Positions 7,917 to 15,066 of a stretch of 24,338 nt of DNA are shown piece after piece. Each line of letters starts with the position of its first letter. Positions within the stretch are counted from its first letter, which is position 1. Under the pieces are notes generated by a model. The model saw only the letters and a list, made by a program, of their open reading frames with translations. It searched no databases and was not told where the DNA came from. Source of the stretch: Chordibacter sp038110535. GTDB lineage: Bacteria > Verrucomicrobiota > Verrucomicrobiia > Opitutales > Seribacteraceae. The stretch is from the NCBI GenBank assembly GCA_038110535.1, contig JAYNJW010000027.1, forward strand, positions 1 to 24,338, written 5' to 3'. A program made the position numbers and the translations under genes.

Positions 7917-8023
7917 AGGGTGATTCTTTTTTTTACAAATGGTAATTTATGGCAATGCTAATCTCTTCTTTGTAGTTTTTCTGAAAAGAATTCCAAGATG
8001 TTGGCTTGAAGAATAATATTTAG

Positions 8024-9193
8024 ATGAGCATTGTAATGGGTATGAGTAACCATGAAAAACTGACAATTCCATTCTATCGGGTCGGGCTTGAGCGATTAAC
8101 TTTTGAAGAAATTTTAGAACGGTTTGTTGATCCATCTCAAAAAAGTGGGAATTTTCACCGGATTTCGGACATGCATGTAAAGATTGGAATGCCAGTTAGC
8201 TTTCGTACCGATGACGAGCTTGTTCCTCTGGATAAGGGCACGCCGGTCAGTGAGGAAGCAATCCTTCACATGCTGGATATTTTATTAAGTGAGAAACAAA
8301 TATCACAAGTGACCGATCCTGACCAGCCCCAGGATGTGGACACTGCATTCGAATGGGAAGAACAGGGGATCAATTTCCGACTCAATGTTTTTCGTGATCG
8401 GGATGGGCTGGCTTTTGTAATGCGGGTGCTTTCCTCCACCATACCCTCTATCGAAAATGTGGGACTTCCCTCCGAAATGATTTGGAAAGAAATTACCGCC
8501 CTGAAAAGAGGATTAGTCCTGGTTACCGGAGTGACTGGAAGTGGGAAATCAACCACCATTTCTTCCCTGATTAATCATGTCAATTTAACCCGGAAATCAA
8601 GGATTATCACGCTGGAGGACCCAGTTGAGTTCATCTTTAAGAATGAGAGCTCCATGGTTTCTCAAAGACAGGTTGGGCAGGATGTGCCCAGTTTTTCTGC
8701 CGGTCTCAAGAGTGCCCTGCGTGAAAACCCGGATGTGATTTTTGTTGGCGAAATCCGGGACACCGAAACTGCCACCCTTGCTTTAAGTGCTGCTGAAACG
8801 GGTCACCTCGTTTTTTCCACGCTGCATACCCGTGATGCCAAGGGTGCTTTGAGCAGGATTGTGGATATGTTTCCTGCTGAACAATCAAAATTTATCTGTC
8901 TGCAACTTTCCTTTAGTCTTTCCTATGTCCTGAGCCAGAAACTGGTACCCCGAGAGGATGCGGTCGGCAGAATATTGGTCATGGAGGTGTTGAAAAATGT
9001 TCCGGCGATCGGAAATTTAATAAGAACTGGGAATTGGCAACAGGTTTATTCTGCAATGGAGACTCAGTCAAAGGAAGGGATGCTGACGATGGAGCAGCAC
9101 CTACTGTTTTTGCATCAGCATGGAATTATCAGCCGGGAATCCGCCATCGCTTATGCGAATGATGCCAGTTTAATCGAACGACTAGGTGGATGA
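8024..9193 (+). CDS. pilT: Type IV pilus retraction ATPase, PilT/PilU family
   Basis: A 389-residue cytoplasmic secretion-type ATPase, the motor that disassembles pilin fibres for twitching motility and DNA uptake. All core motifs are present: Walker A GVTGSGKST (169-177), the Asp box LEDPVEF around 197-203, Walker B VIFVGE (238-243), and the His box TGHLVFSTLHT with His261 and His268. The C-terminal VPAIGNLIRTGNWQQVY corresponds to the AIRNLIRE region of PilT. The N-terminal PAS-like domain is roughly residues 20-140. PilT, PilU and related solo paralogues are hard to separate by eye, and no other pilus gene is nearby. In-frame ATGs at 8036 and 8042 are alternative starts. Confidence 0.9.
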   Translation: MSIVMGMSNHEKLTIPFYRVGLERLTFEEILERFVDPSQKSGNFHRISDMHVKIGMPVSFRTDDELVPLDKGTPVSEEAILHMLDILLSEKQISQVTDPDQPQDVDTAFEWEEQGINFRLNVFRDRDGLAFVMRVLSSTIPSIENVGLPSEMIWKEITALKRGLVLVTGVTGSGKSTTISSLINHVNLTRKSRIITLEDPVEFIFKNESSMVSQRQVGQDVPSFSAGLKSALRENPDVIFVGEIRDTETATLALSAAETGHLVFSTLHTRDAKGALSRIVDMFPAEQSKFICLQLSFSLSYVLSQKLVPREDAVGRILVMEVLKNVPAIGNLIRTGNWQQVYSAMETQSKEGMLTMEQHLLFLHQHGIISRESAIAYANDASLIERLGG

Positions 9194-9217
9194 TTCATTC
9201 CCTGGATACTTTCTTTT

Positions 9218-9838
9218 ATGGAGAACAATTTTGGCCCATTCAAAATGCGTAATTTTTACAAATGTCCCCGATCTTTTCAGAAAAGATGTGTGTTGCTAGC
9301 CGGTTTGTTTATCCTAGTGGTCTTTGGTTTATTTGCCAAGCAAGCTACCGAACCGAGGAGTCCAAACAATGCAAAGAATACTAAAAAAATGATCACCAAG
9401 TCTGAAGATGAATGGAAAGCCCAACTTACAACCGAGCAGTTTAGAATATTACGGAAGGCGGGAACGGAACGGCCCAACGGTAAGATATACCAAGAATTTA
9501 AAAATCAGGGGGAGGGAGTGTATTTTTGCGTTGGATGTGATACAGAATTATTTTCCTCCAAGCAGAAATTTGATTCTCATTGTGGTTGGCCTTCTTTTTT
9601 TGATCCGTCCAAAGTTGAAAATGTAAAAACTTCGGTTGATTATCTACTGGGATATCCCAGAACCGAAGTACTATGTGCAGTTTGTGATGGTCACCTTGGG
9701 CATGTTTTTACCGGGGAAGGCTTTGATACTCCTACCGATCAAAGATACTGCATTAACGGGACGGTTTTACGATTCCGTCCCGCAGACCAATCAGCAGATA
9801 CCAATGCTTCCCAATCGGATCGGAAAGGTGATTCATAG
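9218..9838 (+). CDS. msrB: Membrane-anchored or exported peptide-methionine (R)-S-oxide reductase
   Basis: Reduces the R form of methionine sulfoxide in proteins. The MsrB domain (about 60-187) has zinc-binding pairs C104-x2-C107 and C153-x2-C156, a CGWPSF motif with Cys122, the GHVF motif and the catalytic Cys178 in RYCINGTVLRF. Ahead of it lie a basic N-terminus and a hydrophobic stretch (about 24-40) ending FGLFA-K, which is a membrane anchor or signal peptide, so the enzyme probably works in the periplasm. The short Asn/Asp/Ser-rich tail is extra to the family. ATG at 9245 (residue 10) is an alternative start that keeps the hydrophobic segment. It precedes the LPS-transport genes by 46 bases. 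Confidence 0.92.
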   Translation: MENNFGPFKMRNFYKCPRSFQKRCVLLAGLFILVVFGLFAKQATEPRSPNNAKNTKKMITKSEDEWKAQLTTEQFRILRKAGTERPNGKIYQEFKNQGEGVYFCVGCDTELFSSKQKFDSHCGWPSFFDPSKVENVKTSVDYLLGYPRTEVLCAVCDGHLGHVFTGEGFDTPTDQRYCINGTVLRFRPADQSADTNASQSDRKGDS

Positions 9839-9884
9839 GCATGCTTCATTTTTACAAATTGATTCTGCTGTTTACCTGTAACCC

Positions 9885-10883
9885 ATGATTAATCATTCCG
9901 AAATTTGTTTTCTGCTCCTTGCAAGTTCTCTGCTCGGCCACTCATTGCTGGCTAATTCTGATCCTGAGGGGGCGGTAGAGGTCAGAATACCCACATATGA
10001 TCATAATGGGCGGATAAGTTGGGAGTTGGAAGCTGAAGAGGTTGATGTTGTGGGGCAGAGTATTTACTCGGCCAAAAATCCGAAAATGTTCATTTTGGAA
10101 AATCAAAAACCTTCCACCATTGCGAAAACAAGCTCGGGTATTTTCAACATTGGTGAAGGAATGGCACGGGGTGATGAAAATCTTCTGGTCGAGGGGGAAG
10201 GGTTTAAAGCAATTGGTAGACCTTGGACCTTCGAAGAAAATACCAGTGGTAGTAAAAGTCAGTTGGCTTTTTCCGAGCAAGGAAAGATTGGGTTTGATGA
10301 GGGGGTAGATGCCGGATTTGTTCGGGGGAAATCACAAAATATTTCCAAAGCCTCGATGGATGCTAGACCTGAAATTATGCATGGAACGATGGAGGACCCC
10401 GAGTTTTCCCATGAATTTCCCACCACCGCCTATGGTGAACAAATTTACATTTTTGATCTTGGTGAGGGAAAAAAAAGGTTTCTTTTGCAGAAAAATGTTT
10501 TCATCAGAATGGAGGATACGGAATCTAATTCCTCCGAGCCCAACTTTTCCACAATTCATTGCGAATGGGCAGAAATACTACTGGGGAAAGATGAGGATGC
10601 GAGCACTGATGCATTTGGCAAAATTTCCCAAATTCATGCCACTGGAAATGTGAAGTTAAAGCAGCCATTGAGAAGCAGTTCTGCGGATGAATTAAAGTGG
10701 TCTCAAGGCAGTGGGCGGGTCGATCTTTCCGGTAGTGCAAAAGTATTTCATCAAAAATGGGGAGCAGCAGAAGGAGAAAAAATCGTGATCTCACAGAAAG
10801 ATGGTCGAGCAGAAGTCATTGGAGGAAAAGAAGGCAGGTCGCGCCTATTGTTACCCGGTCTGAACAAATCCCCATCACTCTAA
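9885..10883 (+). CDS. LptC/LptA-like periplasmic LPS transport protein
   Basis: The 332-residue protein starts with a signal-peptide-like segment (about 1-23, cleavage probably near LLA-NS). Residues 30-130 follow the LptC pattern: a strand such as VEVRIPTYD, then G-x-x-SWELEAEEVDV and a NPKMFILE strand. The C-terminal part (about 190-325) has the OstA/LptA beta-jellyroll style: IHCEWAEI, IHATGNVKLKQP, ADELKWSQGSGRVDLSG and GEKIVIS. In E. coli, LptC anchors and LptA bridges the periplasm for LPS transport; here both kinds of segment seem to be in one chain. The next gene is LptB, which makes the pathway assignment good, although sequence similarity is weak. Exact fold boundaries are inferred. 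Confidence 0.7.
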   Translation: MINHSEICFLLLASSLLGHSLLANSDPEGAVEVRIPTYDHNGRISWELEAEEVDVVGQSIYSAKNPKMFILENQKPSTIAKTSSGIFNIGEGMARGDENLLVEGEGFKAIGRPWTFEENTSGSKSQLAFSEQGKIGFDEGVDAGFVRGKSQNISKASMDARPEIMHGTMEDPEFSHEFPTTAYGEQIYIFDLGEGKKRFLLQKNVFIRMEDTESNSSEPNFSTIHCEWAEILLGKDEDASTDAFGKISQIHATGNVKLKQPLRSSSADELKWSQGSGRVDLSGSAKVFHQKWGAAEGEKIVISQKDGRAEVIGGKEGRSRLLLPGLNKSPSL

Positions 10884-10897
10884 TATAGAAAGTTGTT

Positions 10898-11653
10898 TTG
10901 AGCGGTAATAACCAAGTTTTAAATGGACAGACCTCCCATTTGAGGGTGGACGAATTGCGTAAAACCTATGGACGAAGAGAGGTTGTACAGGGTGTTTCTT
11001 TGGAAGCACGAGGTGGCGAGGTTGTCGGTTTACTTGGGCCAAATGGTGCGGGGAAGACAACAACCTTCTCCATGGTTTCGGGTTTTGTTGCTCCAACCTC
11101 AGGCACCGTACTTTTAAATGAGGATTCACTGACCAATCTACCTGCCTATCAAAGAGCCCGCAAGGGATTGGTTTATCTTCCGCAAGAATCTTCAGTCTTT
11201 CGCAAACTCACGGTCGAACAAAACATTCGAGCCATTGCGGAAACCCTCGGGGTGTCCGCAAAGAAGGAGGATGAAATCGTGAAAAAACGACTCGATGAAC
11301 TACGATTAACCAGCCTAGCCAAGCAAAAAGCATACACCTTAAGTGGAGGGGAGCGCCGGCGTCTGGAAATTACCCGGGCACTTGTATTAGATCCAAAATT
11401 TCTGATGCTGGACGAACCATTCAGCGGAGTGGACCCAATTAGTGTGTCCGAAGTGATGAGCATCATTCGTCAGTTGAAAGACAGCGGGATTGGAATATTT
11501 CTTACGGATCATAATGTCCGGGAAACGCTCAAAATTGTCGATCGTGCGTATTTGCTCTACGAGGGAAAAATACTCACTCATGGGACGGCTGACTTTCTTT
11601 TATCAGATCCGGAAACCCGCGAAAAGTATCTGGGTCATGATTTTGAAGCATAA
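10898..11653 (+). CDS. lptB: LPS export ABC transporter ATP-binding protein
   Basis: The ATPase that powers LPS extraction from the inner membrane with LptFG and LptC. At 251 residues it has Walker A GPNGAGKTT (47-55), a Q-loop in YLPQESSVF, the signature LSGGERRRLE (148-157), Walker B FLMLDEP (168-174) followed by FSGVDPISV, and the H-loop in LTDHNVRETL (His205). The LPQESSVFRKLTVEQN stretch is characteristic of LptB. No ATG precedes the core, so a TTG at 10898, 14 bases after the upstream stop, is taken as start; a later TTG or GTG near residues 15-17 is also possible. LptF and LptG are not in the window. It is 21 bases upstream of hprK. Confidence 0.93.
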   Translation: MSGNNQVLNGQTSHLRVDELRKTYGRREVVQGVSLEARGGEVVGLLGPNGAGKTTTFSMVSGFVAPTSGTVLLNEDSLTNLPAYQRARKGLVYLPQESSVFRKLTVEQNIRAIAETLGVSAKKEDEIVKKRLDELRLTSLAKQKAYTLSGGERRRLEITRALVLDPKFLMLDEPFSGVDPISVSEVMSIIRQLKDSGIGIFLTDHNVRETLKIVDRAYLLYEGKILTHGTADFLLSDPETREKYLGHDFEA

Positions 11654-11674
11654 TAGTATCCAACTCCTTTGATT

Positions 11675-12637
11675 ATGAAGTCTTCCTTACCCGAATATGT
11701 TGAAAGTATTTCAGTCAAAGATTTTTATCAATCTTTTGCCGAACGGTTGCTTCTAAGATTAGTCACTTCAGAAAAAACTCTCTCCAGGAGCACAATCCGG
11801 GAAAGAAGTTTGAATAGACCGGCACTGGCAGTAACTGGATATTTTAAGTACTTTGCCAATAAACGAATGCAGCTATTGGGAGCGGGGGAAATGGGTTTTT
11901 TACGCGAGCAAGACCAGTATCATCGCCTTAAGGTACTAGAAAAAATGGCCGCCAAAAAAATTCCCTGCGTTGTGATTTCGCGCAACCTTGCACCCACCCC
12001 GGAAATGATCGAAGTTTTTGAAAAACATGGAGTACCTGTGTTTCGAACGAGTTTAGCTTCGAAAGCCTTTACCACCGAGGTTACTGTTTTATTAGAGGAA
12101 CGTTTTGCCCCGCGTACAACTGTTCATGGAACCTTGCTTGATATTCGTGGGATTGGAACCTTGATAAGGGGAGAAAGTGGCGCGGGCAAAAGTGAAGCCG
12201 CACTGGCGTTGCTCGAACGGGGACATAGCTTGGTTGCAGATGATATGGTTCGGGTCAAATTACTCAGTGATCATACCCCTGTTGGGTTTTGTGACGAGAT
12301 GAGTAGAGGCTTTATGGAATGTCGAGGGATTGGCATCATTAATGTAGAAGAATTATTCGGAATTCGGTTTGTCCGTATTGAAAAAAAGATAGAATTGGTG
12401 GTTACCTTTACCGAAGACCTCAAGGCTGCTTTTATCGACCGTACCGGATTAGAGCGTAAAACATTTGATATTCTGGGAGCTTCTGTACCACATATGGAAA
12501 TACCATTGAGGAAGGGAAGAGACATGGCCCGATTGGTAGAAGTCGCAGCGATGGTCCAAGCAGCCAGACAACTTGGTCATGATTCCGCTAACGACTTTAA
12601 TCAAAAATTATTAAAAAAAATGAATGGTGATGGTTGA
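11675..12637 (+). CDS. hprK: HPr kinase/phosphorylase
   Basis: A bifunctional enzyme that phosphorylates and dephosphorylates HPr on a serine. ATG at 11675 gives MKSSLPEY and 320 residues, close to the family norm; a TTG two codons earlier is less likely. The C-terminal kinase domain has the Walker A loop GESGAGKS (166-173), a VHG motif with His151, the DD pair (189-190) and the K3 signature MECRGIGIINVEELFG (214-229), aligning with the known L. casei enzyme residues. The N-terminal domain (1-130) is the usual variable partner. It follows lptB in one run of genes. No ptsH, ptsI or ptsN lies in the window, so its HPr partner must be elsewhere. Confidence 0.94.
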   Translation: MKSSLPEYVESISVKDFYQSFAERLLLRLVTSEKTLSRSTIRERSLNRPALAVTGYFKYFANKRMQLLGAGEMGFLREQDQYHRLKVLEKMAAKKIPCVVISRNLAPTPEMIEVFEKHGVPVFRTSLASKAFTTEVTVLLEERFAPRTTVHGTLLDIRGIGTLIRGESGAGKSEAALALLERGHSLVADDMVRVKLLSDHTPVGFCDEMSRGFMECRGIGIINVEELFGIRFVRIEKKIELVVTFTEDLKAAFIDRTGLERKTFDILGASVPHMEIPLRKGRDMARLVEVAAMVQAARQLGHDSANDFNQKLLKKMNGDG

Positions 12638-12758
12638 GTGGGTCGATTTTGATCGCCTGGCATTTCTCTAACTCACCTAAAATCAAACTGCTTATGAAGG
12701 AGGTTCATTTTTGTGATTTTGCAACGTAAAAATGTTCAAAAACTTACTTTCAATGCAG

Positions 12759-12767
12759 TGTGAATAA
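12759..12767 (-). promoter_or_regulatory. DnaA box (exact consensus)
   Basis: TGTGAATAA reads TTATTCACA on the minus strand, an exact match to TTATNCACA. Eleven bases on, at 12770-12778, is a degenerate copy (TGTGAGAAA, two mismatches) in the same orientation, a spacing of about one helical turn. Confidence 0.55.
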
Positions 12768-12907
12768 CTTGTGAGAAAGTAAAAGTTGTCATCGGCTTTT
12801 TTTTCTTGGTTAAGTGAGGATTCTTCTTCAAAAAGAAGTACCTACCCTTTCTTCTCCCTTCCAACATTAACCCTTTGATTTCTTTCGTTAGAATTTCTAT
12901 AAAAAAT

Positions 12908-12916
12908 TGATTCACA
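12908..12916 (+). promoter_or_regulatory. Degenerate DnaA box
   Basis: TGATTCACA matches TTATNCACA with one mismatch at position 2 and lies in the AT-rich part of the dnaA upstream region. It is weak alone and is supported only by its neighbours. Confidence 0.3.
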
Positions 12917-13041
12917 GATGTTTGCGAAATTATTGTATTCTTTCTGTTCATTTTGTTCGATTGATTTATTTTCGCATTCCTTCAATTTTTTTATGTCAGA
13001 AAGTCTTCATAATCAGCAGGTTTTAGGACACGGCTCCACCC

Positions 13042-13050
13042 TGTGAATAA
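13042..13050 (-). promoter_or_regulatory. DnaA box just upstream of the dnaA start (exact consensus)
   Basis: TGTGAATAA, which is TTATTCACA on the minus strand, ends 18 bases before the dnaA ATG. A box placed here could let DnaA repress its own synthesis, as described for dnaA genes in other bacteria, or form part of the origin. Confidence 0.55.
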
Positions 13051-13068
13051 TTCCAAATCTTACACCCT

Positions 13069-14454
13069 ATGACACAATCAACTGCAACTCCTGATACCTT
13101 TTGGAGTTCTCTGCGTGAAAACCTCCTTGAGGTCATTCCCGCAGATACTTTTCGGGTATGGTTCGATAACATCCGTGTTGGCCACATGGACGAAGACGGT
13201 TGTGAACTGCTCACCCCAAATGAGTTTTCTGCAATTTGGATAAGGGACAATTATCTTGATGTTATCAGACAGGAAGCGGACAAACTGGTAGGTTATCCTT
13301 ATTCTGTGGAACTGCTTGGGTCTTATGATGACGACGAAGAGAGCGAAAGTTTGCAGAATCGTATCAAGCATAACACCAAGCAAAAATCCACCAGAACGAG
13401 TGGTCCATCCCTGCATGGCCGTTCTCTTGGGATTAATCCCAAAAATACCTTTTCTAATTTTATTGTCGGTGGAGGAAGCGAATTGGCACATGCGGCTTGT
13501 GTCGCGGTTTCCAATGCCCCAGCCCACGCTTACAATCCACTCTTTCTCTATGGAGATACTGGTCTGGGGAAGACTCATCTCATGCATGCGGTGGCCCACC
13601 AAGCTCTTAACCGAAACCCTGGGTGTCGCATTGCCTATGTGTCTTGCGAAAGGTTCACCAATGAATTCATCCGAGCCATTCAGGAAAACACCCTGACAAA
13701 ATTCCGCTCACGCTATCGCAGTGTCGACTATTTGCTCATCGATGACATCCAGTTTTTAGCTGGCAAAGAAAGAATTCAGGAAGAATTCTTTCATACTTTC
13801 AACGAGCTATACGAGGCACAGCGCCAAATCTTTCTAACCAGTGACCGGCCTGCGGGAGAAATAGACAAAATCGAGAGTCGTTTACTCTCTCGTTTCCAAT
13901 GGGGCCTGGTTGCCGACATACAACCACCTGACTGGGAAACTCGGGTGGCTATCCTTACCCGCAAAGCGGAGGCCATGGGAATTTCCATAGAGCCAGAAAT
14001 CTTAGAATTCCTAGCTAAGAATATTTCCCGGAATGTGCGCCGAATGGAAGGTGCCTTAACCCGGGTTGCTGGATATGTCGGACTCACTCGTAAAAAGGCG
14101 GACTTAGAAACGATTCAGCGTCTCCTCCGAGATATTCTTAGAGAGGAAAATCTCAGCCGTATCACCATTGAAACGATCCAGAAAAAAGTGGTGGATTATT
14201 ATCACCTGAGAATGGCTGATATGCTCTCACGACGCAGACCTGCTAACATTGCTTTCCCAAGGCAGGTCGCAATGTACTTATCCCGCATTCTTACAGAACA
14301 TTCCTTGCAGGAAATAGGAGCAGCTTTTGGTGGCAGGGATCATGGCACGGTTATTCATGCCTGCAAGACTGTGGAAAATATGATGGATCAAGACGCTTCC
14401 ATTAAGACGGCAGTAGAGTTGCTCAATGAGCAACTTTCCCAATCCATGTCTTAA
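13069..14454 (+). CDS. dnaA: Chromosomal replication initiator protein DnaA
   Basis: A 461-residue initiator that binds DnaA boxes and opens the origin. Domain I (about 1-85) carries the WFDNIRV motif, domain II (86-120) is a short hydrophilic linker, and the AAA+ domain III has Walker A GDTGLGKT (162-169), Walker B LLIDD (222-226), the SRF arginine-finger region (274-276) and the sensor II motif NVRRMEGAL (322-330). Domain IV ends with the DNA-binding signature IGAAFGGRDHGTVIHA (416-431). Length and motifs are standard. The start ATG lies just after a DnaA box. The neighbours differ from the classic rpmH-dnaA-dnaN order: hprK lies upstream and an unknown gene downstream. Confidence 0.97.
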   Translation: MTQSTATPDTFWSSLRENLLEVIPADTFRVWFDNIRVGHMDEDGCELLTPNEFSAIWIRDNYLDVIRQEADKLVGYPYSVELLGSYDDDEESESLQNRIKHNTKQKSTRTSGPSLHGRSLGINPKNTFSNFIVGGGSELAHAACVAVSNAPAHAYNPLFLYGDTGLGKTHLMHAVAHQALNRNPGCRIAYVSCERFTNEFIRAIQENTLTKFRSRYRSVDYLLIDDIQFLAGKERIQEEFFHTFNELYEAQRQIFLTSDRPAGEIDKIESRLLSRFQWGLVADIQPPDWETRVAILTRKAEAMGISIEPEILEFLAKNISRNVRRMEGALTRVAGYVGLTRKKADLETIQRLLRDILREENLSRITIETIQKKVVDYYHLRMADMLSRRRPANIAFPRQVAMYLSRILTEHSLQEIGAAFGGRDHGTVIHACKTVENMMDQDASIKTAVELLNEQLSQSMS

Positions 14455-14465
14455 AGGATTACAAT

Positions 14466-14490
14466 CAACAACCCCAGTTTTGTTGCTTTT
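14466..14490 (+). terminator. Weak hairpin after dnaA
   Basis: CAACAA and TTGTTG form a 6-bp AT-rich stem with an 8-base loop, followed by CTTTT. It could attenuate transcription between dnaA and the next gene, but the stem is weak. Confidence 0.25.
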
Positions 14491-14520
14491 CAAAAACCCT
14501 TCTAATTGATTGCTTCTACT

Positions 14521-15042
14521 ATGAGTGATGAATCAGATTCAATTATTCCCGAAAAGATAGAAACCGAGGAAGAGGGTAGCCCATCTTCTTTCTCTACCGA
14601 TCCCAGTCCCGAGCAAAAACTTGAAATTGCAAAATGGGTGGCAGATGGAATGGGTTTATCCGATGTGCAGAAGAAAATAAACCAGGATTTTGGCATTGTG
14701 ATGACCTATATGGATGTTCGTTTTCTGGTGGATGACCTTGATTTAACCCTAGTCGATCCAGAGCAACCCGCTCCCAAAAAAGAGGATGCAGACGATCTTA
14801 CTCTTGAGGAACCAACCGCAAGTTTGGGTGGAGTGCAGGTGGAGATCGATGGTGTCACTCCTCCAGGTGCAATGGCCAGCGGTTCGGTTATCTTTTCCGA
14901 TGGTGAGTCAAAAAAATGGACAATTGATCAGTTTGGCAGGCTTGCCATGAGCGGAGGAACTCCTGATTACAAACCAAGCGATCAAGATGTGATGGAATTT
15001 CAGCAACAATTGGAAAAGGCATTGAGGGGACCTTCCCTCTAA
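14521..15042 (+). CDS. Conserved-looking protein of unknown function downstream of dnaA
   Basis: ATG at 14521 gives 173 residues; a TTG five codons earlier is possible. The first 30 residues are acidic and disordered-looking. Residues about 31-72 (QKLEIAKWVADGMGLSDVQK and onward to TYMDVRFLVDDLD) look like a compact helical unit with helix-turn-helix character. Residues 100-143 are beta-like (GVQVEIDG, SGSVIFSDG, WTIDQFGRLAMS), and the last 20 form a helix. No catalytic motif, signal or membrane segment is visible. I do not recognise an established family. It lies 66 bases after dnaA on the same strand, so co-transcription is possible, and it converges with the gene at 15067. Confidence 0.75.
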   Translation: MSDESDSIIPEKIETEEEGSPSSFSTDPSPEQKLEIAKWVADGMGLSDVQKKINQDFGIVMTYMDVRFLVDDLDLTLVDPEQPAPKKEDADDLTLEEPTASLGGVQVEIDGVTPPGAMASGSVIFSDGESKKWTIDQFGRLAMSGGTPDYKPSDQDVMEFQQQLEKALRGPSL

Positions 15043-15066
15043 TTCTTCCCGATCTCTAAGGTGAAA

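Larger units (their letters stand above)
12638..13068. other. AT-rich intergenic region upstream of dnaA (candidate oriC/dnaA control region)
   Basis: No credible gene lies in these 431 bases. The stretch is AT-rich with several T and A runs, most strongly about 12770-13000, and contains two exact matches to the DnaA-box consensus TTATNCACA (on the minus strand as TGTGAATAA) plus weaker matches. Position directly upstream of dnaA is a frequent oriC location. Origin function is inferred: box number is modest, dnaN is not adjacent, and no GC skew could be computed from one window. Confidence 0.45.

Noticed and set aside
12736..12951. 71-codon minus-strand open frame in the dnaA upstream gap
   Set aside because: Low-complexity Lys/Phe-rich translation overlapping a DnaA box, no Shine-Dalgarno and no family resemblance.
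13078..13602. 174-codon antisense open frame inside dnaA
   Set aside because: Shadow of the dnaA coding sequence, with no independent evidence.
15024..15039. 5-bp GAGGG/CCCTC hairpin at the end of the gene after dnaA
   Set aside because: It is short, lies inside the coding end, and lacks a T-tract.
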